64,000 nt of DNA from Gerris lacustris. Taxonomy: Eukaryota > Arthropoda > Insecta > Hemiptera > Gerridae. The stretch covers positions 43,762,329-43,826,328 of the forward strand of contig OX578282.1 of assembly GCA_951217055.1 (NCBI GenBank), read 5' to 3'. The translations under genes were made by a program, and so were the position numbers. Positions within the stretch are counted from its first letter, which is position 1, and every line of letters begins with the position of its first letter. Below are positions 31,559 through 43,040 of this stretch, in pieces. The notes under the pieces were generated by a model. That model was given only the letters and a program-made list of their open reading frames with translations, was not told the DNA's origin and ran no database searches.

Positions 31559-32045
31559 TTCTTGTTTGTTTGTTTGTTTGTCCGGTACAAATCTGGCAAT
31601 CGATTTCTAACTAACTTCCCGAATAGCTAGACATTTGAAACTTTTAGCATAGCTCAGAACACATGCAATTTTTTAATACTTTTAGCCACCTTTCAGCAGA
31701 ATTTAATTGGTTTTCAGCAAATTTTGCTGTACGGAAAGTTAGTTCGGAAAAAATCCGCAAGTTATTTTATTTGTTTTGCCGGTCTCTAATTTTTGATAGA
31801 TAAACATTGAATGACAGCAAAACAGGAAATATCGATTATATTATTTCAAATACATCGATGGCACTCTTTAGATTTGGTGTTGGGGAGATCCGTTGTACAA
31901 AGATTTGTCCTTTTATAAATTTAAGATCAGCTCTCTAGATGGTTATCATTTATGTGATGTACTTAAATAAATTCGGAACTATTTTTTTTTCACTAACATT
32001 ATATATTATATAACAATAACAATTATATTATTAACATTACATACG
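31536..32045 (-). repeat. Family E dispersed repeat
   Basis: This is the inverted counterpart of 57945-58480. Shared pieces, in reversed order, are TTTTACTACGTTTTTATT, CTAACTAACTTCCCGAATAG, TTAGCATAGCTCAGAACAC, AGCAAATTTTGCTGTACGGA, CAGGAAATATCGATTATAT and AGATGGTTATCATTTATGTG. This copy has an extra stretch with GTTTGTTTGTTTGTCCGG at about 31563-31590. Confidence 0.9.
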
Positions 32046-32985
32046 ATTCAACAGAACATTTAAAAACGTAGTATGTATATAAAAAGTTCTTTTTATCTTG
32101 AAATTATTTATAGTTATGATATAAATATCTGATGTGCTTAGATAAATGCACGAAGACGGCTCCCAAGTGGGTCCCACTTTTAAGTAAATAATCGGATCGA
32201 AACACTTCCCAATATCATCCCAAAGCATAACCAAGATAATAATATTGACTAAATTAAAAATTAATTTTGCTATTTTCAATCTGAGATTGAGCTAACTGTT
32301 AATCTATTATTAGTATTTTCCGAAGCCATAATGAAAGATATTAAATGAGGTAGAGGTAATATTACGGCAACAACCCTCCCTCTAGAATCTTTTAAAGATA
32401 AGAGCCAAAACCATAAAACACCTTTTCACTTTGGCTATAATAAAATGTATAGATTTTTTTTTTATTAACTATAAAGTCAAGATGGCTGCAAAATTTAGGG
32501 CATTTGAGGGTAAAATAGATGCTTTTAAACTTAATATAATGATGTTACAAAGTAATTTTCAACCTTGTTTTAAAATCTTGACATAGTCTCAATTGAAAAT
32601 TGAATTTTCTACCGTTCTACAACGTTATACTTTTCTTGCGATTATCAACAGAATTTAAATAAAGTGGATAAATTATGGGTTGATGTTACTAGATTATCTT
32701 TTTTATTATAATATATTATAAGTAGGTATATAATCATTAATATAACAGAAAAAAGGAAGATTATAAATGTACCTGCTTCTTAGAATTTAAAGAATGATGC
32801 TTCATCTAAAGAAGAACTTCTATTTTAAGGAATCAATTTTTTCTTAATCGTTTGAGATATATTCATCTCCCATAAAAAAATTATACTCACAATTAAATTT
32901 ATATTCACATATTATGTTCTTAATCTTTTTTCCTTTTAAGAAATAATGCTTTAACTAATGCATTAAGTTGCTTTAAGACATTTTT
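32046..32985. other. AT-rich sequence without a supported gene
   Basis: No gene or family match. AAGATGGCTGCAAAATTTAG near 32479 is a lone GGCGGC-like word. Confidence 0.5.
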
Positions 32986-33332
32986 GTCCTTAAATTAGCG
33001 TGGCACATAGCTTCCTCGCGCCCTATCATACGTTAATGATCTTTTTCTTTTAAGACCTATTACTGTCTAATTTATTTAAATGTTTAAACTAATTAACATT
33101 ATATTTAAACGGAGTACAATAATGTATTATTTCCTGAATCTATCACAATTGTTTTCTTTCTTTAACTATTTTAGGTTTCTGTACAAAGTACAAATAAAAA
33201 CCTTATATAAAGGCTCTGTCTGTCCGTTGGTGTCTGTCCGTTGCTTGTTTCAATTCATAAACTACTATAGCTAGGAACATGAAATTTGGCACACAGGTGC
33301 ATCTCGGCATTTGAGACAACTGGACACATTTT
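32986..33332. repeat. Family A/B end and satellite leader
   Basis: TTAGCGTGGCACATAGCTTC and CTCGCGCCCTATCAT at 32994-33029 form an A/B end in minus sense. 33210-33332 (TGTCTGTCCGTTGG, AATTTGGCACACAGGTGCAT, CTCGGCATTTGAGAC) matches the leader that precedes the 133-bp satellite at 12340-12470. Confidence 0.7.
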
Positions 33333-33860
33333 AGATTTTTCACACTTAATATTTTCAAGATGGCGGGCGACTAAAAAAAGTTTTTAGTAACTATGACATG
33401 TTATACATCAATTTAAAGGTCTTGAAGTGTAGAAAAAGAATATGCAATTATTAAAATTTTACACTTAAAAGTTTCGAGATGGCGGCCAATATCGCGGATG
33501 AATAAAAACAAGATTTTAGTCACCATGACATGTTATATATCAATTTAAAGGTCTTGAAATGAAGAAAAAGAATATGCAACTATTAAAATTTCACCCGTAA
33601 TATGTTTAAGATGGCGGGCAATATAGCGGGTGACTAAAAAAATGTTAGTAACTATGACATTTTATACATCAACTTAAAGGTCTTGAAGTGTAGAAAAAGA
33701 ATATGCAATTATTCAAATTTTTAAGATGGCGGCCAATATGGCGGGTGACTAAACATTGTTTTAGTTACCATAACATGTTATACATCAATTTAAAGGTCTT
33801 GAAGAGTAGAAAAAGAATATTACTAATAAAATTAGTGTAATTATATTACACTTAATAGTT
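33333..33860 (+). repeat. Diverged 133-bp satellite array, 4 copies
   Basis: AGATGGCGG(C/G)C markers lie near 33356, 33475, 33607 and 33722, spaced 119, 132 and 115 bp. Each unit continues with CTATGACATGTTATACATCA, ATTTAAAGGTCTTGAAG and AAAAAGAATATGCAA. It is the same family as 12483-13075 with small deletions in some units. Confidence 0.88.
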
Positions 33861-34452
33861 TTAACTTTTATGTACAGAAACCGGCGATTATCGCTCCACG
33901 TACTAACGTGATGCGCGCCTTACTTGTTTAATTTACCTTACCTTGAAGGAAAATGATTGTTTTCACCCAAAAATAACCACCACCGAAATTTCTACGGAAT
34001 TATCTATGTTAGGTGTTTTTAAGACGATGTGAGTGGTTTTTACCTTGATGTGTGTGTATCTGTCTATCTGTCTGTTGTCTGTGTCTCGCAAAACTCCCAC
34101 AGTTTTAAGCTAGAGAGTTGAAACTTGGTACAAAAATCAGTCCTTACATCTAGTTGTGCTGCACGGAAAATCTGTGTCAGCAAATTCGAAATATGCACAA
34201 ATCATACCTCTTTATAAGGAAAACATTCCCACTGGAGTACGTTTTTATATCTGCCACCATTTTGAAAATATCGACTTTTGAACTTTGAAACTAACTATTT
34301 CGCGGATCAAGCTGTAATTCGCACCAATTATACCTTTCTAAAAGTCAAATAATCCTCCTTATTTCAACATTATATCCATGCGGAGGGATCTGTAACCAAC
34401 CCCGAGACTACCTCCCTCTTCCCCTAAATATAATACTTATATTCTTATACAT
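33861..34452. other. Unplaced sequence
   Basis: GATTATCGCTCCACGTACTA and GTGATGCGCGCCTTAC are GC-richer than the surroundings; GTGTATCTGTCTATCTGTCTG recalls families A-C. No gene. Confidence 0.4.
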
Positions 34453-34862
34453 GTATATACAGTGTGTCCCCCGGTTCGGGTTGCCAATACGTGTAATGAA
34501 AAAAAAAAAAAAAAAAAAAAAATCCAAGAAAAGTCATTCTTAATAACATCTCCTGCTTGTTCTTAAATGAACATTTATAGTTACTTTTTTTTTCAAAATA
34601 TTCCTGTGCCAAAAAAGTAATTTTTTTAAAAATCATACAAGATAGAACGGGACAAAATTTTGACTATCCAATAAAAAGTGTTCTTTTTTAATTCTTTTTA
34701 GGTTCTATTCAAAATTTCATTTTCGCGTAAAAATGTTAAAAATCGAAGTTTAAATAACCCACCCCTGCTCTCCGTAATTCAGCATTAGTCCAATTTGTCT
34801 GATTCTAATAAATGAGGAATTGATTTAAAGGTCCCGTTGAGTACATCAAAAGTTGTGGTACT
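34453..34862 (+). repeat. Family D dispersed repeat
   Basis: Begins ATATACAGTGTGTCCCCCGG, then a 20-base A tract, CATCTCCTGCTTGTTCTTAA, TTTGTCTGATTCTAATAAAT and CAAAAGTTGTGGTA, parallel to 25203-25640. Confidence 0.85.

Positions 34863-34866
<4 letters not shown>

Positions 34867-34944
<78 letters not shown>
34867..34944. repeat. (AT)n microsatellite
   Basis: About 78 bp of alternating A and T directly after the family D copy. Confidence 0.98.
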
Positions 34945-34947
<3 letters not shown>

Positions 34948-36106
34948 GTGGACGTCATTATAGGGGAAATACTATTAAAAAAAATTAGTTTGAAAATTGT
35001 TATCCTATTAATGAAATAAATAGTATTTAAATTAATATTATTAATACGATTTCCCCTATATAACCTGTTATATTGTGTTTATCGAAAAAGCAATGGTTCT
35101 TTTAATGCACTCAACGAGACCTTTAAATTTGTGACAAGCATATCAATTTAATGTCAAGCTCAACTCAGTAGGTAGTTAGGGGAGGGCTGCTATACTATAG
35201 CAAATTAATTTAAAGTTTTTATCCCTCGAAATATCAAAATCGAATTTTGCGCCTTCATAATACTTCCTCTTTGTATTAGAAAATAAAAGAAAAGGTTCTA
35301 ATCCTATAAAATTGATGATTACTTTTTTTTACCCAAAAAAATATATCTAAAATCACAATATTTTTTTTTCTTTCTAAAAAATGGGAGTTTATGATAATAA
35401 TAAAACAGTTTAAGTTTAATTTAATTACTGTTTTTTTGCGGCTCTTCGACCTAATATATAAAAACCCTTTTACTGAAATTTCCTTTTTGAAAGTAAAAAA
35501 TATATATATATATATATTTTTTTTATTATGTTACTACAACTCATTAAGTTGTTCTGACTTCATTATTTTAAATGATTACAAGACTAAATGTTTTATATAT
35601 TTTAATTTCTTTATTCGTTTTTCTTTTTTTAGAGCATATTTTGATTATTAAAAGACTATTGTATAATTTAATAATTAACTTTTATATATATATATATTTT
35701 TTGTTTCTGTTCTCTCTACCCAATTAATCTCATTTAGAAAAAAGAACAAAATATTCTAGTTTAAGAATAAAAAAGAGTTTTTTTGTCAGTTTAAGAACCT
35801 TCTGTTTGCGAAAAAAAGAATCATCTTTGAGGGAGGGAAAAAATCCCCTTCACGAAAAATAAAAACCCCCAAAAAAGTTTTAACCATTTTTTTGACCTTT
35901 TAAGCATATTTTGAAAGCTTTCTCTCTCTCCCCCCCCCCCCCTCCTAACACTCTCAGTCAAGTTTTGCTTTTTGACTTTCCACTCTCTTTTCTTTTATTT
36001 TCTTCATCAAGCTGATAATTACACTAATGCTCTTCTCTCAGTGGGATCAAGAAAAAGTTTTGTTTTAACGTATTTCTCTTTTTCCTACTGTACTGTAATT
36101 ACATGT

Positions 36107-36108
<2 letters not shown>
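34945..36108. other. AT-rich sequence with a reversed family D end
   Basis: TATAGGGGAAAT (34960) and ATTTCCCCTATA (35049) are inverted. AAGCAATGGTTCTTTTAATG and CACTCAACGAGACCTTTAAA at 35088-35128 are the family D end in minus sense. A pyrimidine run TTTCTCTCTCTCCCCCCCCC sits near 35920-35943. No gene. Confidence 0.5.

Positions 36109-36200
<92 letters not shown>
36109..36200. repeat. (AT)n microsatellite
   Basis: About 92 bp of alternating A and T; isoleucine-tyrosine open frames on both strands here are artefacts. Confidence 0.98.
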
Positions 36201-36202
<2 letters not shown>

Positions 36203-37030
36203 CAATTAATTTTTTCATTCTGTCTTTTACAGATATTATTCTTGTTATGAAAATATTAAAATTAAAAATTCTTAAAAGGTCAAAATTAGAATTATATTGT
36301 TTTTTTTTTTTTTTAAAGTTATTAAATCTTTTGTTAAAAAGATTTTTCTTCAAAAGGGTTCATTAATTATTATCAATATACATTTTGTTTTTTTAATGTT
36401 TAACAAACATTTATTAAAAAGTAATTTAATAATTGTTGTTTTTCTTTCCTCTCTTAATATGATTATAGACTTGTATACTTTTTGTAACATCACCAAAACC
36501 GCATTTTGTGGAAAATATTTATTTCTTTTTAAATCTTTACTCTACAGTGTTTTGATAATTAGCTTATTCCATGAATGTATGAAAGCGCACGCAGTCTCGA
36601 GACTTACAATATTTTTGACTAGAGCTTAAATTATTCATAAATATAGATGTGAGCGGCTGTTGTAAAATTGTTTTTGTTGTCACTTTTGTTTGTTTGTAAT
36701 TCACGAGATGGATAATTAATCAGGCTTTTATATTCTGAATACTGGGTTTGAAAATATTATCATTGTTGTAGTTTTATTTAATTTAAAACAAATTACAAAT
36801 AATAATTATACAGACATAACAAAAAAGATTGATTTTAAACTATAAAATCATTTTTATTCGAATTCGATCATCTAGAAGTAATGTGTTAAACCATTTTTTA
36901 ATAGTCTACCAATTGTCTTCCAAAAGTGTGGCAATTCCTCTCAAAAAATTCCCCATTGGGGCAATTCCCTCCAAAAAAGTGATTCCATTGTTTCCCAATG
37001 GAGCCAAAGTTATTTTATTCCATTATTAAA
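36201..37030. other. AT-rich sequence without a supported gene
   Basis: CAATTCC(T/C)CTCAAAAAA occurs twice (36930-36985) with CCCCATTGGGG and TTTCCCAATGG around it. No gene. Confidence 0.45.
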
Positions 37031-37370
37031 TGTGGGACCGTTAGTGGTCTACTTTCAACAAACCATCCAAATTTTATCAAAATATATTACGAGAATCTTA
37101 TATAAATATGACATTATATAAATTTGTAAATTTAAAATAAAAAAATATTTTTATTATTAATCTAATTCATTTGGAAAATTAATGTGAATTTCATTGATCT
37201 TTCCAGTCTATTATAGTACTCTCGATTAAACATTGCGCTGTTCAACCTAACTTTATGATTGGTATTTTCATAAATTTCCAGTAGTTAGTCAAAACATAAC
37301 TAAATTTCGTTCTTCAAAACGATCGCAATGCTTCCGTTACCTTCGGTAATCTGGGAAGCAATATATTGTT
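37031..37370 (-). repeat. Family B dispersed repeat, partial
   Basis: GTGGTCTACTTTCAACAAAC, CATCCAAATTTTATCAAAAT and the hairpin end GCTTCCGTTACCTTCGGTAA with TCTGGGAAGCAA are present; the middle is lost or replaced by AT-rich DNA. Confidence 0.75.
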
Positions 37371-37690
37371 TGCTAAAATTGGAAATAATCTTTATCCGTC
37401 ACTTCCCTTAAAAATTTCTTATTCTACTTCTGTTTGCAGTAACATTTGTTTAAGCACTATACTAACACTTGTTTATTTAATGATTTCAGGTGATTACTGA
37501 TCAGTGTAGTGGCAGTCAGCATAGTAAACCTTTCTCCCATGTTCTTGTGGATATATTTCATCAAGTGGTATGTAATTTTATTTATTTTAGTGTAAATATT
37601 ACTTACCAAATGCTTGGGATTTATAATTTTATACGATCAGTTGTTATTTAGTTATGAAATAAAAATATGTGTGAGACTCTCACGCATTAA
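37371..37690. other. Unplaced sequence
   Basis: No gene or repeat recognised. Confidence 0.4.
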
Positions 37691-38103
37691 GCAGCCCCTA
37701 CATGATCAAGCCGCTTGATCAAAACATCGCGTCAAGCAATGGTGTCAAGCATGTTTGATAGTCTAGGAACCCGTTTGATGGTTGAGTCAAGCCTTGACGG
37801 AGATTGATGGAAAGTCTGAATGAGTCAAACGGCTTGACGGAGCGCTTGCTAGTCTAGAGCAATATTGATCAAGCATTCCGTCAATCACCTGCTCGACTCC
37901 CCAAATCCTGATTCAAAATCATGTTATCAATACTGATTAATTACAGTCCAGGAGGAGCATTTAAATAGTCGAAACCTCCGCTACAAATGAGTGTTGATGA
38001 AAAGATTGATGGAATGCTTGACGCGCCCCAAGGCGGCTTGAAGGTTGTGTCAATCAGCTTGACGCGATGTTTTGATCAAGCGGCTTGATCGTGTAAAGGC
38101 TGC
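37691..38103. mobile_element. 413-bp MITE with GATCAAGC-rich ends
   Basis: Ends are GCAGCCCCTACATGATCAAG and, read inward from the right, GCAGCCTTTACACGATCAAG; both continue CCGCTTGATCAAAACATCGC and GTCAAGC. The arms match over about 47 bp with three differences. Inside, variants of CAAGC, CTTGACGG and TTGATGG recur many times in both directions. No coding frame. Left flank is TTAA and right flank TTTTTA, so the target duplication is unresolved. The end style resembles the TAA-flanked elements here. Confidence 0.88.
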
Positions 38104-38420
38104 TTTTTAGAAGTGTGACTTAAATTCTAGAAACAGTTGATTTTATCCATTGCTCTCTCTGCATTTGTTGACGATTTTATTATTTCAGGATTAAGAAATG
38201 GTTATGTGGAATTTAATTAAAAAATAAAATATTTTCATTCATTACATTTTAGCGAATAATGAAGGAAAGACATGAAAACAACATTTATATATATTATATT
38301 ATTATAATGTAATAATGTATATAATATTACGCTTATATTCCAATTCTGTGTTGTGATATATCATCTACCTCCGTGTTGCAATGTTAGCACTTATGCCTGC
38401 TGAATTAGAGGTTGGTTGAT
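38104..38420. other. Unplaced AT-rich sequence
   Basis: TATATATATTATATTATTAT-type sequence near 38287-38330. No gene. Confidence 0.4.
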
Positions 38421-38522
38421 CGAGACTCGTCCAAGTGAAAGATTTTTTACAGGTAAATCAACTGCTGACTTAAACCGGCAGTTGATTTACCTGTAAAAAA
38501 TCTTTCACTTAGACTAGTCTCG
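38421..38522. repeat. Near-perfect 102-bp palindrome
   Basis: The arms 38433-38465 and 38478-38510 are exact complements over 33 bp, extended outward to CGAGACT with three mismatches, around a 12-base centre (TGACTTAAACCG). Such identity implies a recent origin. Confidence 0.92.
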
Positions 38523-38636
38523 AATCACAAACATTTCGTTCCATACAAGCCAATTTACTCTACCGCTCCAAAAAGTTCTTAGCTTCCTAGCGTCCTCTTA
38601 CTGGGCCAATAGTCATATAAGTATAAATTAAAGTAA

Positions 38637-38811
38637 TGTGCGCCGACACAAGATGTATCTTGCAGGTATACCTGACTGTACCTTAAGGTAAACCTTTATC
38701 TTTACAGGTTTACTGGAGCGTTTGTGCTAACACAACTGTGCAGTTTTTTCATAACGTTAATCTCGGTCTGGTTTACCTGTCAGGTATAACTGCATCGGGT
38801 TTTGCCGGCTT
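38637..38811. mobile_element. MITE related to 2021-2168
   Basis: GCAGGTATACCTGACTGTAC, AGGTTTACTGGAGCG, TGTGCTAACACAACTGTGCA, GGTTTACCTGTCAGGTATAA and TTGCCGGCTT follow the same order as in the 2-kb element. TAA occurs at both edges (ends AGTAA and TTTAA). The terminal repeats are diverged. Confidence 0.6.
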
Positions 38812-39351
38812 TAAATGCATTTCTTTCAAAGAAAATTTTTTATTTGGAGATAAAAAAATTATTTTTTCAGAATGATCTCGATTACCATTAGCTTTCGGTG
38901 ATTTCTTGTATATTTACGTATATATCTGCTGTTCCCTTTACTAAAGCATTTCTTGGTTGAGTTGTCTTTCTATAAGATAAATATACTATATTTTATATAT
39001 GCTATTGTGCTTAGTGGCAGTTATTCTATTTCATGTCAGCTTTTTCAAATGTATGGCGTATTAAGCATATAACATTTTCATGGCTTGCGGCTTGCGTGTC
39101 ACGATCTGTTTGGTTTATCACGTTCTTCTTCTTTAAACAAATGTTATGTATCATTATCGTGTATTTTTTTTCAAGATAATCCTAAGATTCTATAAGATAG
39201 GTTAAAGAGAGGGGGAGAGGAAATATATACATCGTGAAATCAAATAAAGATATTTTTTCTCTATTTAAACATTGATAAAAATAAAATTGTTATTATTTTG
39301 TTTATAAAGTATGTATGCAACTAAAATCCCATTTATTTTGACGTATGTAAG
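38812..39351. other. AT-rich sequence without a supported gene
   Basis: Nothing placed apart from a GAGAGGGGGAGAGG purine run near 39208. Confidence 0.45.
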
Positions 39352-39442
39352 ACATAATGTAAGAGTAGGCACATAATGTAAGAGTAGACACATAATGTAA
39401 GAGTAGACACATAATGTAAGAGTAGGCACATAATGTAAGAGC
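39352..39442 (+). repeat. 19-bp tandem repeat, 5 copies
   Basis: ACATAATGTAAGAGTAGRC repeats head to tail, the last unit ending AGAGCG. Confidence 0.93.
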
Positions 39443-39496
39443 GTTTTCTTTTTAAATGTTTAATACATTATGAAATCAATTTTACAATAGTATATA

Positions 39497-39903
39497 ATAG
39501 TCTAAGATCCGGTATCAGAAATATATACCCTCATCTGTTATTTAATTATAATAAAGAATATATGATAGAGAATGTATAGATTGATACATCGCAAATAGGT
39601 TGCCTCACCTGTTTATACCTGGCAACTCCATAGTTGGCCAGAGGGGAAAGTAGGCAAGCCTTATTTTTTGAATTCCTTGGGGTGAATTCTCTCAGCTAAT
39701 GTTCGATTTTCATAAATAACACATCGGGGAAGTTGAAGTAAGGGGAAGTTAATAAACATTTTATTATTTAACATCATCGGTACGCGATTTAGCTAGGCAA
39801 CCTATTTGCGATGTATCAATCTATAAATTCTCTATCATATATTCTTTATTATCATTAAATAACAGATGAGGGTATATATTTCCTATACCGGATCTTAGAC
39901 TAT
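39497..39903. mobile_element. 407-bp element with about 115-bp terminal inverted repeats
   Basis: ATAGTCTAAGATCCGGTAT and ATACCGGATCTTAGACTAT bound the element. The arms run 39497-39610 and 39790-39903 with only a handful of mismatches (GATAGAGAATGTATAGATTG, ACATCGCAAATAGGTTGCCT and their complements). The centre of about 180 bp is unrelated (CAACTCCATAGTTGGCCAGA). Type unassigned; a TA target is possible because ATA/TAT stands at the edges. Confidence 0.88.
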
Positions 39904-40294
39904 AATTATTTGAAAGCTAAATGAATACTTTTATTATTAATTATATTTTAATTAAAACGGAAGTCCATTGTTTCACTGTGGATTAGTTATTTAAGTTTCA
40001 TTTTATATTTTAATATTAAAGTCTCTACAATGAGTCGGCTTCTGCCCCAGTTTTCTTCAATGAAAGAGGGTTTTCATTGAAGGTTTAAAATAGAGGGTTT
40101 AAAATAGAGAAATTTATTCTCCGAGATCCAAAGCAAGAACCCTTTATTAATTTCTCTAAAATTTCCTCCTCACCGAAAAATTGAAAATTCGAAATATCAA
40201 ACATTTTTTTAATTTATGTAAAAATTATTTTCAATGCTTTCTTGGAATCTTATAATAATAGTAATTACTTTTAAAGTTAAATTTAGCCAACATA
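39904..40294. other. AT-rich sequence without a supported gene
   Basis: AGAGGGTTT and GGTTTAAAATAGAG are locally duplicated near 40067-40110. No gene. Confidence 0.45.
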
Positions 40295-40675
40295 TTTTGC
40301 TTCCGGGCTTACTAAAGTTACCGGAAGCTATGTCATCGTTCTGAAGTACGATTTTTATTTCTCCGATTTTAAAAAATTCCAAGACAGAAATCCAATTCAA
40401 ACATCAGGGAACATAATTGGATATTTCAACATATTTTAAAAACTACTTCTCTGATTTAATTAGCCCGTTGTTCATATAAGTTTCGTTGTTGTTGGTTCAT
40501 ATAAGTTTCAGCATTTTGCGCCCATTTGTGTCTCTTTCTTATACGCACACTCATACATTTATTTACACCTATATCTTCAAAAGTACTCATTTGATTTTTA
40601 AGATAATTGTATGGTGTGCCGAACGTAGCCCTAAGATGGTCCCATATAAATTTCAACCGTCTGCGCTCTTTATAT
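40295..40675 (+). repeat. Family B dispersed repeat
   Basis: Starts with the hairpin end TGCTTCCGGGCTTACTAAAG then TTACCGGAAGC, and continues AAAAAATTCCAAGACAGAAA, AAACATCAGGGAACATAA, AAGTACTCATTTGATTTTTA and TTTCAACCGTCTGCGCTCTT. Confidence 0.82.
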
Positions 40676-42755
40676 TTTCCTATTTTTTAAAAAGTATGAA
40701 AAAGAAGAAAGATCAGGTCAGTAGTTGCGGGAGTACCTCCCACTTGAACTTAGCCTATACTTGAGTTTTTGGCTGTGGACTTTAGTTTTCTCTGGTTTCG
40801 TTTTTTTCCTTCCTCGAAAAAAAATGATTGTTCTCCTTTCATTTTCAACGTCTTCATGATAGTAAAATAGGGTTGACTATTTTTTTGTGTAAGGCAAGGA
40901 GAAATTGACAGTGACAGTGACAGTATAAGTTACTCTACATTGCTTCCTCTTATGTAATCTTATGCTGAATTTTCAGCACCTAGCGTTTGGCAGAATAGTT
41001 TTAGAGGACAATTTTGTTTATTTTGACGTTCTAAGTTCATTTTTTAAGTTGTTAAAAAATGTAATGCAGGAACACCTTGTATATACATAAATATTTTAAA
41101 CAAACTATTTATTAAATTGCTATTATTTATATTCTACCCTGTACTAATGACCTGTTGTTCAATGCCAAAAATAAAACTATGAATCTTTAACATTTACTGA
41201 TTTTTTTAATGTAAGCGAGTTATTACAACAATGCGCTAAAAGTAAATAATAAAACGGGTCTTTAGGTGACATAAAAATACTTTAAAAAGTAAACGGTTGA
41301 TGTAAGTATAATAAACATGAACTGAGTTTATTTTAAGGTTAGAAGGGAGTCATAAATAATCATTGCGAAGTTAAAAATGTTTGTAGATTTAGTCCTTCTC
41401 TTGGTTGATTCCATAATGTTTATGGTTCTCACAAGCAGCCAGCCATATCTCTCATGACAATAGCTTTGTGAGAAAGACCCTATTACGTCTCGTTTGTGGT
41501 AAAACCCTATTCTCCCTTCTATGACATTAATTTGGGATCCATTATGTAACCTTTCATTACTTGAACTATATAGAATGTACAAGCATGCTATCTTTATCAT
41601 TTTTTATCCATATAAATTACTTATTGTGACTTTAGAGTGTGTAACTTCCTTTCAAGTATTTATTATTCCAGTGTAACTCGTTATATTTTGTAGGAAAAAA
41701 GGAACTAAATATTTTGAAATGATTAAATTGAATTACATTCGAAAATTGAGGTTAAGATAAATATAAAGAATACATTATTTGAATTTAAAACATAAAGTAT
41801 ATCTTATTACTTATTACATAATAGTATCATATAAATATTTCATAAGTGCTGCATAATAGCATAATCAATATTTTAAGTAAAAATTTCCAGCTCTATTTAC
41901 CATATATATAAACCAAACTTCGTTTTTTGTTTACTTAAAATAGATTTGATAAGTAGAAACGCCTGGTTTATTTTTGTTTGTTTTCTAAAAAGCTCTTTAT
42001 AAATTAATTATAACTTGGTCCTTTTATAATAATTAAGTATCGAGTTTTTGTTTGCTTAATTAAATTTCTTTAAAAAAACAAACATTTTCAGTCTTTGCCT
42101 GATTTTGGGATTATGTTGTTTATTGTTATAAGCGTCAAATGGGGTTTTGTCTAAGCTGATGGATATTTTTTGTTTCATGATTTCTCGTGTGGGTAAAATG
42201 TTCAAAATAGCTTTAGATGTTAGGTAAATATCCCTCGTCGTTGTTTATATTAGACCTTCCATCACTTTTTGAGTGGCAGATTAAGGTTTATGGTAGAGAG
42301 AGATTTTGGCAGGGTGGAGGTCGAGAGGGGGGGGGGGGAATAATTTGAACTACTCCCGTACCAATTCCGTCGATATTGTTTCTAGTATCAATCAAGAGGT
42401 CTTTTGTTCTAAAGGCAAGTCAGTTTTGACCACAATTCTCCTAATAGTCTGCTTGCAAATTTGATACAACGGAATATCATCTCTTTGCTTGTCGCTAGGC
42501 CATCAAAAGATCATGGTATAGCCAACTCATTCTCTTGATCTTCTAAATAATAGGTTCTGGCATGTCACTCTTATTGATTCGTCGTTTTGAAACAATCTGA
42601 TATAATATTCTCTCTTCGAACACAATAAGAGAATATCTTAGTAAAGCTTAAATCTAAAATCCGTTCGATGTCTAGTTAAAACCCTATCTTATATTCATAA
42701 GTCTTCTAGAAATCGGTATAGTTAGTTATCAATTCCTTCTTTCCAGTTAGCAATT
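40676..42755. other. Two kilobases without a supported gene
   Basis: A 90-codon minus-strand frame (41328-41600; e.g. GYKLLVRT-like basic residues absent, but WLLVRTINIMESTKRRTKS visible) has no recognised domain or splice context. A G-tract GGGGGGGGGG lies near 42329. No RNA gene found. Confidence 0.4.
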
Positions 42756-42939
42756 TATTGCTTCCAAGGTTATCGAAAGTAACGAAAGTTATGTGATCGT
42801 TCTGAAATTAAAAAATCGGTCCGAGACAACTCAGACAAACTTTCTCATATATGAGTTTATAATTACTTAGCCCAGTGTTTCCATTTATTAGTTTTCAAAT
42901 GTACATTTAAATATTATTGAACATTTCATCAAAATGTAT
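42756..42939 (+). repeat. Family B fragment, hairpin end only
   Basis: TTGCTTCCAAGGTTATCGAA and AGTAACGAAAG form the diverged hairpin end, followed by CGTTCTGAAATTAAAAAATC and TTAGCCCAGTGTTTCC. Confidence 0.65.
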
Positions 42940-43040
42940 CATAAAAATAACTTCTCCTGGTCGGGGAATCGAACCCGGGCTCTCTCCGTCCGCGTTTTAA
43001 GCTAATATCTCAGGAACTAGATTTTTCCCGGGAAAACGGC
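42940..43040 (-). repeat. tRNA-derived SINE remnant
   Basis: On the minus strand GAGAGCCCGGGTTCGATTCC is a strong B box and T arm, and CTCCTG upstream pairs with CCAGGAG downstream like an acceptor stem about 65 bases apart. The D arm and A box are poor (TATTAGCTTAAAACGCGG), so this is not a functional tRNA. The tail AGAAGTTATTTTTATGATAC is shared with 25733-25965. Confidence 0.6.

Noticed and set aside
36099..36366. Isoleucine-tyrosine repeat frames on both strands (also at 25098, 34837 and 46323)
   Set aside because: (AT)n microsatellites are open in every frame; not coding.
42940..43040. Functional tRNA gene on the minus strand
   Set aside because: Good B box and acceptor pairing, but no proper D arm, A box or anticodon arm.
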